NCBI GenBank assembly: GCA_934725535.1
Contig: CAKVBV010000086.1
Location: forward strand, 1-7,632
DNA: 7,632 bases
Source: an uncultured Bacteroidales bacterium
GTDB lineage: Bacteria; Bacteroidota; Bacteroidia; Bacteroidales; Paludibacteraceae
Direction: 5' to 3'
The position numbers were made by a program, and so were the translations under genes. Shown one piece after another: positions 1-6,323 of the stretch. The notes beneath the pieces were generated by a model that worked only from the letters and a program-made list of their open reading frames with translations, was not told the origin of the DNA and searched no databases. How positions within the stretch are numbered: position 1 is the first letter of the stretch; every line of letters starts with the position of its first letter.

Positions 1-93
1 GGATTTATTGTGGGATTGACGTTTGCAGCCGTGCTGTTCCATACGCGATTTAACAAAAAGTACAGGCAGATGTGCAGCAAAAAGCACTTATAG
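1..93 (+). CDS. C-terminal end of a membrane protein, possibly a MATE-family exporter (partial)
   Basis: Frame 1 is open from the window edge and ends at TAG 91-93, giving 30 residues. The visible part is a hydrophobic segment (GFIVGLTFAAVLFHTRF) followed by a basic tail (NKKYRQMCSKKHL). That is the form of a last transmembrane helix with a cytoplasmic positively charged end. The GLT-AAVL-R-F pattern resembles the last helix of MATE multidrug/sodium antiporters, but 30 residues cannot settle the family. The gene converges on the regulator gene, and the two reading frames overlap by six bases (88-93), so no intergenic space remains for a terminator. It is the only gene on the plus strand. I am fairly confident that it is coding and much less sure of the MATE assignment. 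Confidence 0.5.
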   Translation, partial: GFIVGLTFAAVLFHTRFNKKYRQMCSKKHL

Positions 94-2907
94 CGAGTTG
101 AAATGTTGCTGTAAGTTTGTGCCTGAATCCAAGTTCATTTTGGTGCGGAGACGGTAGCGCATCATCTCTACGCCGCGGACGGTGATGTTCATCAAGGGGG
201 CTATCTCTTTGGTCATTAAGCCCATCTTGATATAGACACACAGTTTGCGTTCCTGCTTGCTCATCCATGGGTACTGCTCTTGCAGACGTTGGATAAAGTG
301 GTTGTTCACCATATCGAAGTTCTCCTCAAACCGTTTCCAGTCCACGTAGGTCTCGCCATTGCGGGAGAGACGGTTTTGGAGATTCTGCATACGTCCTTTG
401 GCTTCGATGAGACGGTCGTTGTTCATACAATCCACGATACGGCGTATCTCGCTCAGTATCTCCTGATTCCACTCCTTTCGGTTGGCTTCGTTGAGTAGGG
501 CATTACTCAGTTCGCGACTCTTGTTTTGGAGGTCGTACTGGGCTTTCTCCTTCTCCAATTGCAAGATACGCAACTGTTGCTGCCGTATCTCTTCGTTTTT
601 CTCCTGCGCGATACGCTGTTTGCCTGCTTGCACATGGCGATAGATACGCCACGAGATATACAGCATCAAAAGGAGTAGGACAAACATATAGATGAGCCTT
701 GCCCATATTGTTTGGTAGAATGGTGTCTGTATCTCAATTGGCAATGTACGCGACAGAATGGTGTCATCGCGCGTTAGCATCTCAACATCAAGGTTGTATT
801 TCCCTGATTGCAGACCGATAAACTCGCGTGAAGGAGTGGTTTTCCACTCTGTAAATTCCTGTTCGGTGGGTGTGAGCCGCGTACGGTAAAGCACTCGTTC
901 ACGGGTAACATCACTGCCGCATACCTGCACTTGCAGCGAATAGACATCCGCCGGTAAAGTTAATGAATGGGTGTGCAACGGATAGGACTCGCCGTACACC
1001 ACCACTGGCTTGGGCTGCAGCATCTTGATACTGCGTATATAGAGTGCTTCGGGGTGTGGAGACTCTGATGTACCTGTTTTGTTCAGTCGGAAGAAACCGT
1101 TCACACCGCCAATCACGGCATCCCCGTCGGACAGGAAACAGATGTTGGCAAAACCGCCGATAAGCAGGTCGGGATTATGGAGCAACTCGCGCGATGCACC
1201 ATACGTTTGACGGGAGGCATCAAAAGGCTTGACTTTGAATCGCCCGTTGTACATATACCAGATGTTGCCGGCATTGTCCTCTGTCAGCAGAATATAACGT
1301 TGTGTACTAGATAATTGGTTGGCTTGCAAACTGTCTGCACGAAGGATTCCATCAATACCGATAATACCGCAGTAGTTGTCGGATGTGAGCCATACCTCAT
1401 CATGCAAACGCGCAAGAGAATAGGTACGCTCGGCAGCCGGCTGTGGAATCACCAACTCGCTATTAATGTGATAGTTTTGTTTGTCAATGGTCAAGCGTTC
1501 CACACCTTGTGAGGTCAACAACCAGATATGACCTGTGACATCAATCTCATAATACAGAGAAGTCGCTGTGAAACCATCCAAGTGCTTGATTTTCCATGTG
1601 TTGTTCTGCTTGCATAGGTAGTAAAACCCTGCATAACTACCCGCAATAGCCTCGGTGTCCGACAGGGGCTTCACGCTCCACACGCCGTCACTCGTCTCTA
1701 TAGGGACAAGACGGTTGTGCTGTACAATAAATAGTCCGCGGTTATGGCAGCAGAACAACGTGCCGCACACCTCCGCAACGCTCCATACTTGCCCGAGACT
1801 GCCCTCAACGAGGCACATACTCCCATCCGGACAGCCTTTGCGGATAGCGTATAATCCTTGGTTGGTGCCGAGATACAATGTGCCTTGATACTCACAAGCC
1901 GTATAGCCCGAACCATAATCAATGTCTTTGTCGTGCCAGTACATCACCGATGCCAAAGAGGACATCATATCCATGCCGTTGTCCAATCCCATCCATAGAT
2001 TGTCGCGGCTGTCGAAGAGCATACTGAGTACGGTGTTGTTTTGCAACCCGTCTTCACGCGTCATATAGCGACAATGCTTACCATTCAAGTCGGTAAGTAC
2101 CACGCCTTTACGTACTGTGCCAAACGCCAGGCAATGCTCACCTGCTGCTATCGTATATAGTTGATTGGCAACGATATAGTTATCCGCATCTGTCTTGAAT
2201 CGGCGTATCTGCTCACCGTCATAGAGGTACACCCCTCGAAAGTCCGTAGCAATCAGCACACCGTGCTCGCGGTAGGGCAGCATAGCACTCACCATCGCCC
2301 CATGCAATCCCTCCGCACCTCGCAAGGCATGCAGACGGTTGCCGTTGAGCACATAGATATCACGCGAAGTAGCCACATACAGATTGCCGTCCACGAGAAC
2401 AGAGGCATAGACAACTGCCCCCGCGTCAATCACTTCGGTATGCCCATGCAAGTCGTTGATAAAGATATAGTTGCGCGATTGTACATAGAGCGCGTCATCG
2501 GTGATGTGTATCTTCCACACCTCGCCAAACTGCCGATAGCGCGCCGGCAGACTGTCTGACAGGCTGCGGTAGGTGAGTCCCCCATAGCCATCGGGCGAGA
2601 ACATACCGAACTCATCCGTTCCGCCCACATAGATGTCCCCATTGGCACTACGCGCTACTGAGCGAACTGCCGTGGAATTGCTGATGCCGTAGAGACGCCA
2701 ACGGCTGCCATCAAACTCCAATAACCCGTAATTATTGGCAACATATATCCAGCCGTTTGCCTGCTCCACAATGCCCCAGTTCTGCGTACCCGCACCATAG
2801 TCATTGGGCGTGAAATGACGCACTACAGGAGTCCAGTCCGCATGTATCGCTATCGTGATAAACAGCAGACTGACAACTACTTGTATTCTCCTGCGGATGG
2901 CGGACAT
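88..2907 (-). CDS. Membrane-spanning one-component regulator: periplasmic beta-propeller, Y_Y_Y domain, coiled coil, LuxR-like HTH
   Basis: This 939-residue protein has a signal-peptide-like start (basic RRR at 5-7, then hydrophobic residues to about 20). From about 25 to 620 there are repeated W/G-D-rich blades such as GIVEQANGWIYVANNYGLL, NTVLSMLFDSRDNLWMGLDNG and NAGNIWYM, typical of Reg_prop two-component-regulator propellers. A Y_Y_Y-like beta domain covers about 650-727 and one transmembrane helix about 734-756. A charged coiled coil (QAGKQRIAQEKNEEIRQQQL onward) covers about 759-825. The C-terminal helix-turn-helix is at about 880-935, with KQERKLCVYIKMGLMTKEIA and the recognition region TVRGVEMMRYRLRTK. 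No histidine-kinase or receiver domain is present, so the signal is inferred to pass from periplasm to the DNA-binding domain in one chain. Such regulators often control carbohydrate or stress genes, but the ligand cannot be read here. The gene starts 12 bp after clpX in the same frame and is probably cotranscribed with it. The ATG at 2907 is preferred because it precedes the signal peptide directly. Confidence 0.85.
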   Translation of the reverse strand: MSAIRRRIQVVVSLLFITIAIHADWTPVVRHFTPNDYGAGTQNWGIVEQANGWIYVANNYGLLEFDGSRWRLYGISNSTAVRSVARSANGDIYVGGTDEFGMFSPDGYGGLTYRSLSDSLPARYRQFGEVWKIHITDDALYVQSRNYIFINDLHGHTEVIDAGAVVYASVLVDGNLYVATSRDIYVLNGNRLHALRGAEGLHGAMVSAMLPYREHGVLIATDFRGVYLYDGEQIRRFKTDADNYIVANQLYTIAAGEHCLAFGTVRKGVVLTDLNGKHCRYMTREDGLQNNTVLSMLFDSRDNLWMGLDNGMDMMSSLASVMYWHDKDIDYGSGYTACEYQGTLYLGTNQGLYAIRKGCPDGSMCLVEGSLGQVWSVAEVCGTLFCCHNRGLFIVQHNRLVPIETSDGVWSVKPLSDTEAIAGSYAGFYYLCKQNNTWKIKHLDGFTATSLYYEIDVTGHIWLLTSQGVERLTIDKQNYHINSELVIPQPAAERTYSLARLHDEVWLTSDNYCGIIGIDGILRADSLQANQLSSTQRYILLTEDNAGNIWYMYNGRFKVKPFDASRQTYGASRELLHNPDLLIGGFANICFLSDGDAVIGGVNGFFRLNKTGTSESPHPEALYIRSIKMLQPKPVVVYGESYPLHTHSLTLPADVYSLQVQVCGSDVTRERVLYRTRLTPTEQEFTEWKTTPSREFIGLQSGKYNLDVEMLTRDDTILSRTLPIEIQTPFYQTIWARLIYMFVLLLLMLYISWRIYRHVQAGKQRIAQEKNEEIRQQQLRILQLEKEKAQYDLQNKSRELSNALLNEANRKEWNQEILSEIRRIVDCMNNDRLIEAKGRMQNLQNRLSRNGETYVDWKRFEENFDMVNNHFIQRLQEQYPWMSKQERKLCVYIKMGLMTKEIAPLMNITVRGVEMMRYRLRTKMNLDSGTNLQQHFNSL

Positions 2908-2919
2908 ACAGCAAAACGG

Positions 2920-4170
2920 CTATCCTTGTGATGCATGGAGGGTCAGCGGGTTGATGCGTGACAATTTCTCCTCGGCGAGTGCGCGAGTGACATGGAACTC
3001 CTTGATACTCTTGTCGGCAGGCACTTCGTACATCACGTCCATCATGATGGTCTCGGTCAGGCTGCGCAGTCCGCGGGCTCCGAGTTTGTACTCAATCGCC
3101 TTGTCCACGATATAGTCGAGTGCATCGCGGTCGAAAGTGAGGGACACGCCATCCATAGCCAGCAGTTTCTGATACTGCTTGGTGATGGCATTCTTGGGCT
3201 CGGTGAGGATATTGCGCAGGGCATCGCGGTCCAACGGTTTGAGGTAAGTAAGGATAGGCAGACGCCCGATGATTTCCGGTATCAAACCAAATGACTTCAA
3301 GTCCTGAGGTGCGATATACTGCAGCAAATCGCTCTTGTCCACCTGCTTGGTCTTCTGCGCGGCATCAAAGCCAACTACCTGTGTGTTAAGGCGTTGCGCT
3401 ATCTTGCGTTCGATACCGTCGAAGGCTCCTCCGCAGATGAACAGTATATTCTGTGTATTGACATGAATGAACTCTTGCTCAGGGTGCTTACGTCCCCCTT
3501 GGGGTGGTACGTTCACCATCGACCCTTCCAATAGTTTGAGCAAGCCCTGCTGTACGCCTTCGCCGGACACATCGCGCGTGATGGACGGGTTGTCCGATTT
3601 GCGTGCTATCTTGTCTATCTCGTCGATGAACACGATACCTTTCTCTGCTTTCTGCACATCGTAGTCCGCCTCTTGCAGCAGGCGTGTGAGCAGACTCTCC
3701 ACGTCCTCGCCCACGTAGCCGGCTTCGGTAAGTACGGTGGCGTCCACAATCGTGAAAGGCACTGCCAACATCTTGGCTATCGTTCTGGCTAACAGCGTCT
3801 TACCCGTACCTGTCGAGCCCACCATGATGATGTTGGATTTCTCTATCTCCACACCGTTCTCCTCACGCGGTTGCAGGATACGCTTGTAGTGGTTGTACAC
3901 CGCCACCGACAGGTAACGCTTCGCCTCGTCCTGACCGATGACGTATTGGTCGAGAAAAGCCTTGATTTCCGTAGGCTTGGGCAGGTGTGCCAAGTCTAAT
4001 CCCTCCACTTCGGGGTGCTGCGCCTGGTACTGATTCATCTGCTGAATCATCTGATGCCCCGCCTCTATGCACTCCTGACATATATATGCCCCGTCCTCGC
4101 CCTTGAACATCTGCGGCATGGGGCGACCGCAGAACGAGCAGACAGCCTGTTCTTTCTTCTTTGTTGCCAT
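2920..4170 (-). CDS. clpX: ATP-dependent Clp protease ATP-binding subunit ClpX
   Basis: ClpX is a cytoplasmic AAA+ unfoldase that recognises tagged or specific substrates and threads them into ClpP. The 416 residues match the family length. The N-terminal zinc-binding domain has Cys11, Cys14, Cys31 and Cys34. The AAA+ core has Walker A GSTGTGKT (118-125), the pore-1 loop GYVG (151-154), Walker B VFIDEID (180-186), an RKH loop (227-229) and sensor-2 GARGL near the C-terminus. The ClpP-docking loop, usually IGF, reads VGF (266-268), a conservative variant. The start at 4170 gives the expected N-terminus before the zinc finger. No Shine-Dalgarno sequence is visible; the six bases before the ATG are TATAAT, directly after the arm of a large inverted repeat. 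The gene follows clpP after 212 bp and is followed by the regulator after 12 bp. It ends with TAG. Confidence 0.97.
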   Translation of the reverse strand: MATKKKEQAVCSFCGRPMPQMFKGEDGAYICQECIEAGHQMIQQMNQYQAQHPEVEGLDLAHLPKPTEIKAFLDQYVIGQDEAKRYLSVAVYNHYKRILQPREENGVEIEKSNIIMVGSTGTGKTLLARTIAKMLAVPFTIVDATVLTEAGYVGEDVESLLTRLLQEADYDVQKAEKGIVFIDEIDKIARKSDNPSITRDVSGEGVQQGLLKLLEGSMVNVPPQGGRKHPEQEFIHVNTQNILFICGGAFDGIERKIAQRLNTQVVGFDAAQKTKQVDKSDLLQYIAPQDLKSFGLIPEIIGRLPILTYLKPLDRDALRNILTEPKNAITKQYQKLLAMDGVSLTFDRDALDYIVDKAIEYKLGARGLRSLTETIMMDVMYEVPADKSIKEFHVTRALAEEKLSRINPLTLHASQG

Positions 4171-4382
4171 ATTATAGGGGGTGTTCTATTAATTCCCCGT
4201 TTAACTTAAAATTTTACAAATGTGAGAGTGTTGTAACACTTTTTTGGTGCTTTTTGTTTTTTGCTTGTATCTGCGAGACTCTCGCTCAGTCACAATGCCC
4301 GCATTGCTCCTTTGCTCAAGCCGCGCATCTACTAACCAAAAAACTCAAAAATCACTCAAAAAGCAATTAAAAGAACACCCCC
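4171..4382 (-). other. clpP-clpX intergenic spacer made largely of inverted repeats
   Basis: This 212-bp stretch has no credible gene on either strand. It is bounded by an 18-bp inverted repeat and contains three short near-palindromes (4227-4240, 4273-4285, 4293-4306). It also holds a 9-bp complementary pair TTTTTTGGT (4240-4248) / ACCAAAAAA (4335-4343) and an 8-bp pair GCTTTTTG (4249-4256) / CAAAAAGC (4357-4364). No minus-strand match to the Bacteroidetes promoter was found; the nearest, CACATTTG, lacks the TA and a TTTG at the right distance. clpX is therefore probably read through from clpP, and this RNA would fold strongly between the two cistrons. Confidence 0.7.
4177..4382. repeat. 18-bp imperfect inverted repeat enclosing about 170 bp (MITE-like or RNA-folding element)
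   Basis: The left arm, 4177-4194, is GGGGGTGTTCTATTAATT. The right arm, 4365-4382, is AATTAAAAGAACACCCCC. Reverse-complemented, the right arm matches the left at 17 of 18 positions. The right arm abuts the clpP stop codon (4383-4385), and the left arm ends six bases before the clpX ATG. The layout resembles the terminal repeats of a small non-autonomous element, but I see no clear target-site duplication. In the clpP-clpX transcript the arms could pair and place the clpX start at the base of a long stem, which would affect clpX translation or transcript processing. Both roles are inference. Confidence 0.65.
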
Positions 4383-5048
4383 TTACTTTCTCTCGTACAC
4401 CTTGTCAATCATACCATAAGCCAATGCTTCGTTGGCTTTCATCCAGTAGTCGCGGTCGGCATCGTGGCGGATACGCTCCATCGGCTGCCCCGAATGGTCG
4501 GAGATAATCTGGTATAGTTCGTCCTTGAGTTTGAGGATTTCCTTGGCGGTAATCTCGATGTCCGAAGCCTGTCCCTGTATGCCTCCCAACGGCTGATGTA
4601 TCATCACGCGGCTGTGGGGCAGCGCGGCACGCATACCTTTCTCGCCCGCTACGAGCAGTACCGCACCCATAGATGCCGCCATACCTGTGCATATCGTGGC
4701 CACGCGGGAGCGCACAAACTGCATAGTGTCGTAGATACCCAAGCCCGCATATACGGAACCGCCAGGGGTATTGAGGTATATGTGTATGTCTTTGTCCGAG
4801 TCTGCCGAGTCCAGGTACAGCAGTTGGGCTTGAATCACGTTGGCTGTGTAGTCGTTGACCTCGGTGCCGAGGAAGATGATACGGTCCATCATCAGTCGCG
4901 AGAACACGTCCATCTGCGTGACATTCAGTTGCCGCTCCTCCAATATGGACGGGCTGATATAGTTGGCAGACGCCTGCATGGTCTGCTCCACGTGCATGGA
5001 ATTGAGTCCGTTCGCTACGGCGAACTTGAGAAAATCGTTTGTCATCAT
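4383..5048 (-). CDS. clpP: ATP-dependent Clp protease proteolytic subunit ClpP
   Basis: ClpP is the serine peptidase that forms a double-heptamer barrel in the cytoplasm and degrades proteins delivered by ClpX. The 221 residues carry the full catalytic triad. Ser126 is in GMAASMGAVLL, His151 in MIHQPLGG, and Asp200 in DRDYWM. The spacings of 25 and 49 residues equal those of E. coli ClpP. The core also shows LNTPGGSVYAGLGIYDTMQF and HSRVMIHQPLGGIQGQ. The N-terminal extension of about 30 residues before the SPSILEERQLNVTQ segment is like that of other Bacteroidales ClpP proteins. Two adjacent ATG codons (5048 and 5045) could start translation. The upstream bases are A-rich without a Shine-Dalgarno sequence, as is usual in the phylum. 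Its own promoters lie upstream (5163-5284), and trigger factor is not its upstream neighbour here. Confidence 0.97.
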   Translation of the reverse strand: MMTNDFLKFAVANGLNSMHVEQTMQASANYISPSILEERQLNVTQMDVFSRLMMDRIIFLGTEVNDYTANVIQAQLLYLDSADSDKDIHIYLNTPGGSVYAGLGIYDTMQFVRSRVATICTGMAASMGAVLLVAGEKGMRAALPHSRVMIHQPLGGIQGQASDIEITAKEILKLKDELYQIISDHSGQPMERIRHDADRDYWMKANEALAYGMIDKVYERK

Positions 5049-5067
5049 TTGTCTTGTTTCTTTGTTT

Positions 5068-5141
5068 TACGTTGCTGCTATGTTGCTTTTACGTTACTTT
5101 TATGTTGCTATTAACGTTACTTCTAATGTTACTTGCGTTGC
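5068..5141. repeat. Degenerate 11-12 bp tandem repeat in the clpP leader
   Basis: On the plus strand six units follow without gaps: TACGTTGCTGC, TATGTTGCTTT, TACGTTACTTT, TATGTTGCTATT, AACGTTACTTCT, AATGTTACTTG, then a partial CGTTGC. The third base alternates strictly C, T, C, T, C, T, so there is also a 22-23 bp higher-order period made of unit pairs. The array lies 19 bp before the clpP ATG, downstream of both predicted promoters, so it should be transcribed into the clpP leader RNA as repeated AGYAACRT-like units. The period of about one helical turn would also suit a protein binding one DNA face. The function is unknown. Confidence 0.75.
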
Positions 5142-5162
5142 CCCACGACACTTTTAGCCCCG

Positions 5163-5194
5163 CAAAATTACGCATTTTTATCGAGGTGTACAAG
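5163..5194 (-). promoter_or_regulatory. Second candidate clpP promoter (P2)
   Basis: On the minus strand CTTG (5194-5191), 20 bases, then TAATTTTG (5170-5163) match the Bacteroidetes consensus TTTG-N19-21-TAnnTTTG with one mismatch in the upstream box. Transcription would begin near 5157, giving a leader of about 110 bases that still contains the 11-bp repeats. It is weaker than the match further upstream. Confidence 0.45.
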
Positions 5195-5252
5195 TACCCT
5201 CCCTGTTGCCTGTCCCACTTTCAGTACCCGCCTGACACTCCCAATCCGAATA

Positions 5253-5284
5253 CAAAGATAATACAAAATCGTCCGAAATCCAAA
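5253..5284 (-). promoter_or_regulatory. clpP promoter (P1), perfect sigma-AB type match
   Basis: On the minus strand TTTG (5284-5281), exactly 20 bases, then TATCTTTG (5260-5253) match both Bacteroidetes promoter boxes without mismatch. The predicted transcription start near 5246 gives an unusually long leader of about 200 bases before clpP, containing P2 and the 11-bp repeat array. The placement makes clpP the first gene of its transcript in this genome. Confidence 0.7.
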
Positions 5285-5692
5285 TTTATTTTCGTTTTTT
5301 CGCCAAAATGGTGCATTTTGCATTTTCGGCTTGTAATCCGCTGACACTCAAAGCCAAAAAATCTTCATTTTTTCAGTGGTTTCTCTACACTTTTCCAAAA
5401 ATGGTCATTTAAACAAAAGTTGTATTTCAATTCGTATGCAAGGACTCCATAAAGCACACCATACGTCTCCGTTAATGCCCGTGTAATTGTTCGTTAATGC
5501 ATAGTGATACAATACTCCATTAATGCCCATATAAAACCCCATTAAATTAAAGAATAGAGAAACATATAATTATTCACGAATGAGCCATTAATTCATTGTG
5601 AGTGTGTTTTTATTCCTGTGTTGTGGTTAGAATTGGCACACGCTTATGCCAAATAGTATGCATACAACCATATAGGTATACAACCGCCGCTG
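5285..5692. other. Gene-free AT-rich intergenic region
   Basis: About 400 bp lie between the clpP promoter and the end of the toxin remnant. I found no ORF with family-like sequence on either strand. The contents are a short AT-only hairpin (AAAAAAT-CTTC-ATTTTTT, 5356-5373), the 22-bp repeat array at 5444-5557, and a six-pair hairpin TTGGCA/TGCCAA (5633-5652). The last lies about 40 bp after the toxin remnant but is not followed by a T-run, so it is a poor terminator candidate. The region is flanked by minus-strand genes on both sides. Confidence 0.6.
5444..5557. repeat. Degenerate direct-repeat array, about 22-bp period
   Basis: Five units begin at 5444, 5466, 5488, 5514 and 5536 (spacings 22, 22, 26, 22). 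Their shared core is (A/T)CTCC(A/G)TTAATGCCC; the second and fourth units agree at 17 of 22 positions. A further CCATTAATTCATTG at 5585 falls near the phase two periods on. The TTAATG core is the best conserved part. There is no spacer variation as in CRISPR and no coding potential. Two helical turns per unit would suit cooperative protein binding, but simple tandem duplication with drift is equally possible. Confidence 0.55.
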
Positions 5693-6010
5693 CTAATCGT
5701 GGAACAGTAAACTATGCCGTGCGTCCTCTATGGAAACTATCTGCTAGCCCGTTTGCTTTGATATGGCGATGCGGAATGCAAAATGGAGATCTTCACAAAT
5801 AAAGTCATGGTAGCCTGTCTCTTTCCATTCGGGGATATATCGTGCAAGCGGGTAAATGAAATATGTGGAACCCAACGACTGCAAGGCTTCGAACATACGC
5901 TGTTCTTTCTTTAGCACAACACGTTCATCCAAAGTGGGATGCGCAGCCATAGCAAATACATAAAAGCGATGTACTGCCTCATACACCGCTGGTTTGACAA
6001 CAACTCTCAC
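5693..6010 (-). pseudogene. RelE/ParE-like toxin gene interrupted by an in-frame TAG
   Basis: The reading frame starts with GTG at 6010 and reaches TAG at 5746-5744 after 88 codons. The same frame continues without a shift for 16 codons, QIVSIEDARHSLLFHD, to a second TAG at 5695-5693. That tail is what I expect at the C-terminus of this small RelE/ParE-superfamily toxin group, whose members begin with VVVKPAVYEAV and contain FICEDLHFAF. The full product would be 105 residues, near the family's usual size. RelE/ParE-fold toxins act on ribosome-bound mRNA or on gyrase; which applies here cannot be read. Loss of the last beta-strand probably inactivates the protein. The start overlaps the upstream antitoxin stop (GTGA), implying translational coupling. 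It could still be active if the amber codon is read through, or if the 88-residue form folds. Confidence 0.75.
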
Positions 6011-6159
6011 TTCTCGTAAAAGTTAGTGATTGTTGCCACCAAACGCTTATGCATCTCCTCTAACGGCATCTCCTCTGTTTCATCTACAATGGGCAATGTA
6101 TTCTGCCCCATAGTAGTAGGTTGTGCCGCAGTTCCTCCCGAAATCACTTTGTTAACCAT
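6007..6159 (-). CDS. Small antitoxin-like protein, partner of the RelE/ParE-like toxin
   Basis: An intact ORF of 50 residues begins with ATG at 6159 and ends with TGA at 6009-6007. The first part (MVNKVISGGTAAQPTTMGQN) is low in hydrophobic residues. The second half is acidic then helical (IVDETEEMPLEEMHKRLVAT, then ITNFYEK), which suits an antitoxin segment that wraps around a toxin. I see no DNA-binding motif. Support comes from the GTGA overlap with the toxin start, a perfect promoter directly upstream, and an AGAGGTG ribosome-binding-like sequence nine bases before the ATG. The family is not one I can name. It is intact although its toxin partner is not. Confidence 0.65.
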   Translation of the reverse strand: MVNKVISGGTAAQPTTMGQNTLPIVDETEEMPLEEMHKRLVATITNFYEK

Positions 6160-6187
6160 AATAGTTGTACACCTCTTATTTCCGCTG

Positions 6188-6219
6188 CAAAGTTACTTGT
6201 TTCCTGCGAGATATGCAAA
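6188..6219 (-). promoter_or_regulatory. Promoter of the RelE/ParE-like toxin-antitoxin module
   Basis: On the minus strand TTTG (6219-6216), 20 bases, then TAACTTTG (6195-6188) match the Bacteroidetes consensus perfectly. The bases after the downstream box (CAGCGGAAATAAGA) resemble those after the promoter of the other module at 7428-7459. Transcription would start about 20-25 bases before the antitoxin ATG. Confidence 0.7.
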
Positions 6220-6270
6220 TATGCTACGCGATTACACCTGCTTCCGAAAAACCAAAACAATATAGAAACA

Positions 6271-6301
6271 ACATCGGCTACCCGTAACAGGCAGCCGATG
6301 T
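6271..6301 (-). terminator. Hairpin terminator after the DUF2442-like gene
   Basis: On the minus strand ACATCGGCTGCC pairs with GGTAGCCGATGT (12 pairs including one G-T) around a 7-base loop. A T-rich stretch, TGTTTCTATATTGTTTTGG then TTTTT, follows. It lies 22 bases after the stop of the DUF2442-like gene and upstream of the next module's promoter, so it separates the two transcripts. The T-run is interrupted, so termination may be partial. Confidence 0.65.
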
Positions 6302-6323
6302 CGCTAAACTGCATTCGGGATAT

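Noticed and set aside
2161..3294. Plus-strand ORFs of 86-132 codons opposite the regulator and clpX
   Set aside because: They overlap highly conserved coding sequence on the other strand, have no promoter or domain, and are best explained as shadows.
4207..4226. Separate clpX promoter around CACATTTG
   Set aside because: The -7-like box has CA instead of TA, and no TTTG lies 19-21 bases upstream on the minus strand.
4227..4248. Rho-independent terminator AGTGT-TGTA-ACACT followed by T residues
   Set aside because: The T-run follows the hairpin only on the plus strand, where no gene ends; the stem is short and AT-rich. It was kept only as a palindrome.
4596..5344. Plus-strand ORFs opposite clpP and its leader
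   Set aside because: They are reverse-strand shadows of clpP; the His/Arg/Val-rich or Leu/Phe-rich compositions follow from the complementary codons and the repeat array.
5356..5373. Hairpin AAAAAAT-CTTC-ATTTTTT as a terminator or structured RNA
   Set aside because: The stem has only A-T pairs and could arise by chance in this AT-rich stretch.
5444..5600. Possible CRISPR array from the regularly spaced repeats
   Set aside because: The units follow each other directly with no unique spacers, are only about 22 bp, vary at many positions, and no cas gene is nearby.
5633..5652. Hairpin TTGGCA/TGCCAA as terminator of the toxin module
   Set aside because: The stem is six pairs and is not followed by a T-run on the minus strand; evidence is too weak to annotate it.
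5602..5802. Plus-strand ORF of 66 codons
   Set aside because: It runs opposite the toxin remnant, has no recognisable domain, and the minus strand encodes clear family-like sequence there.
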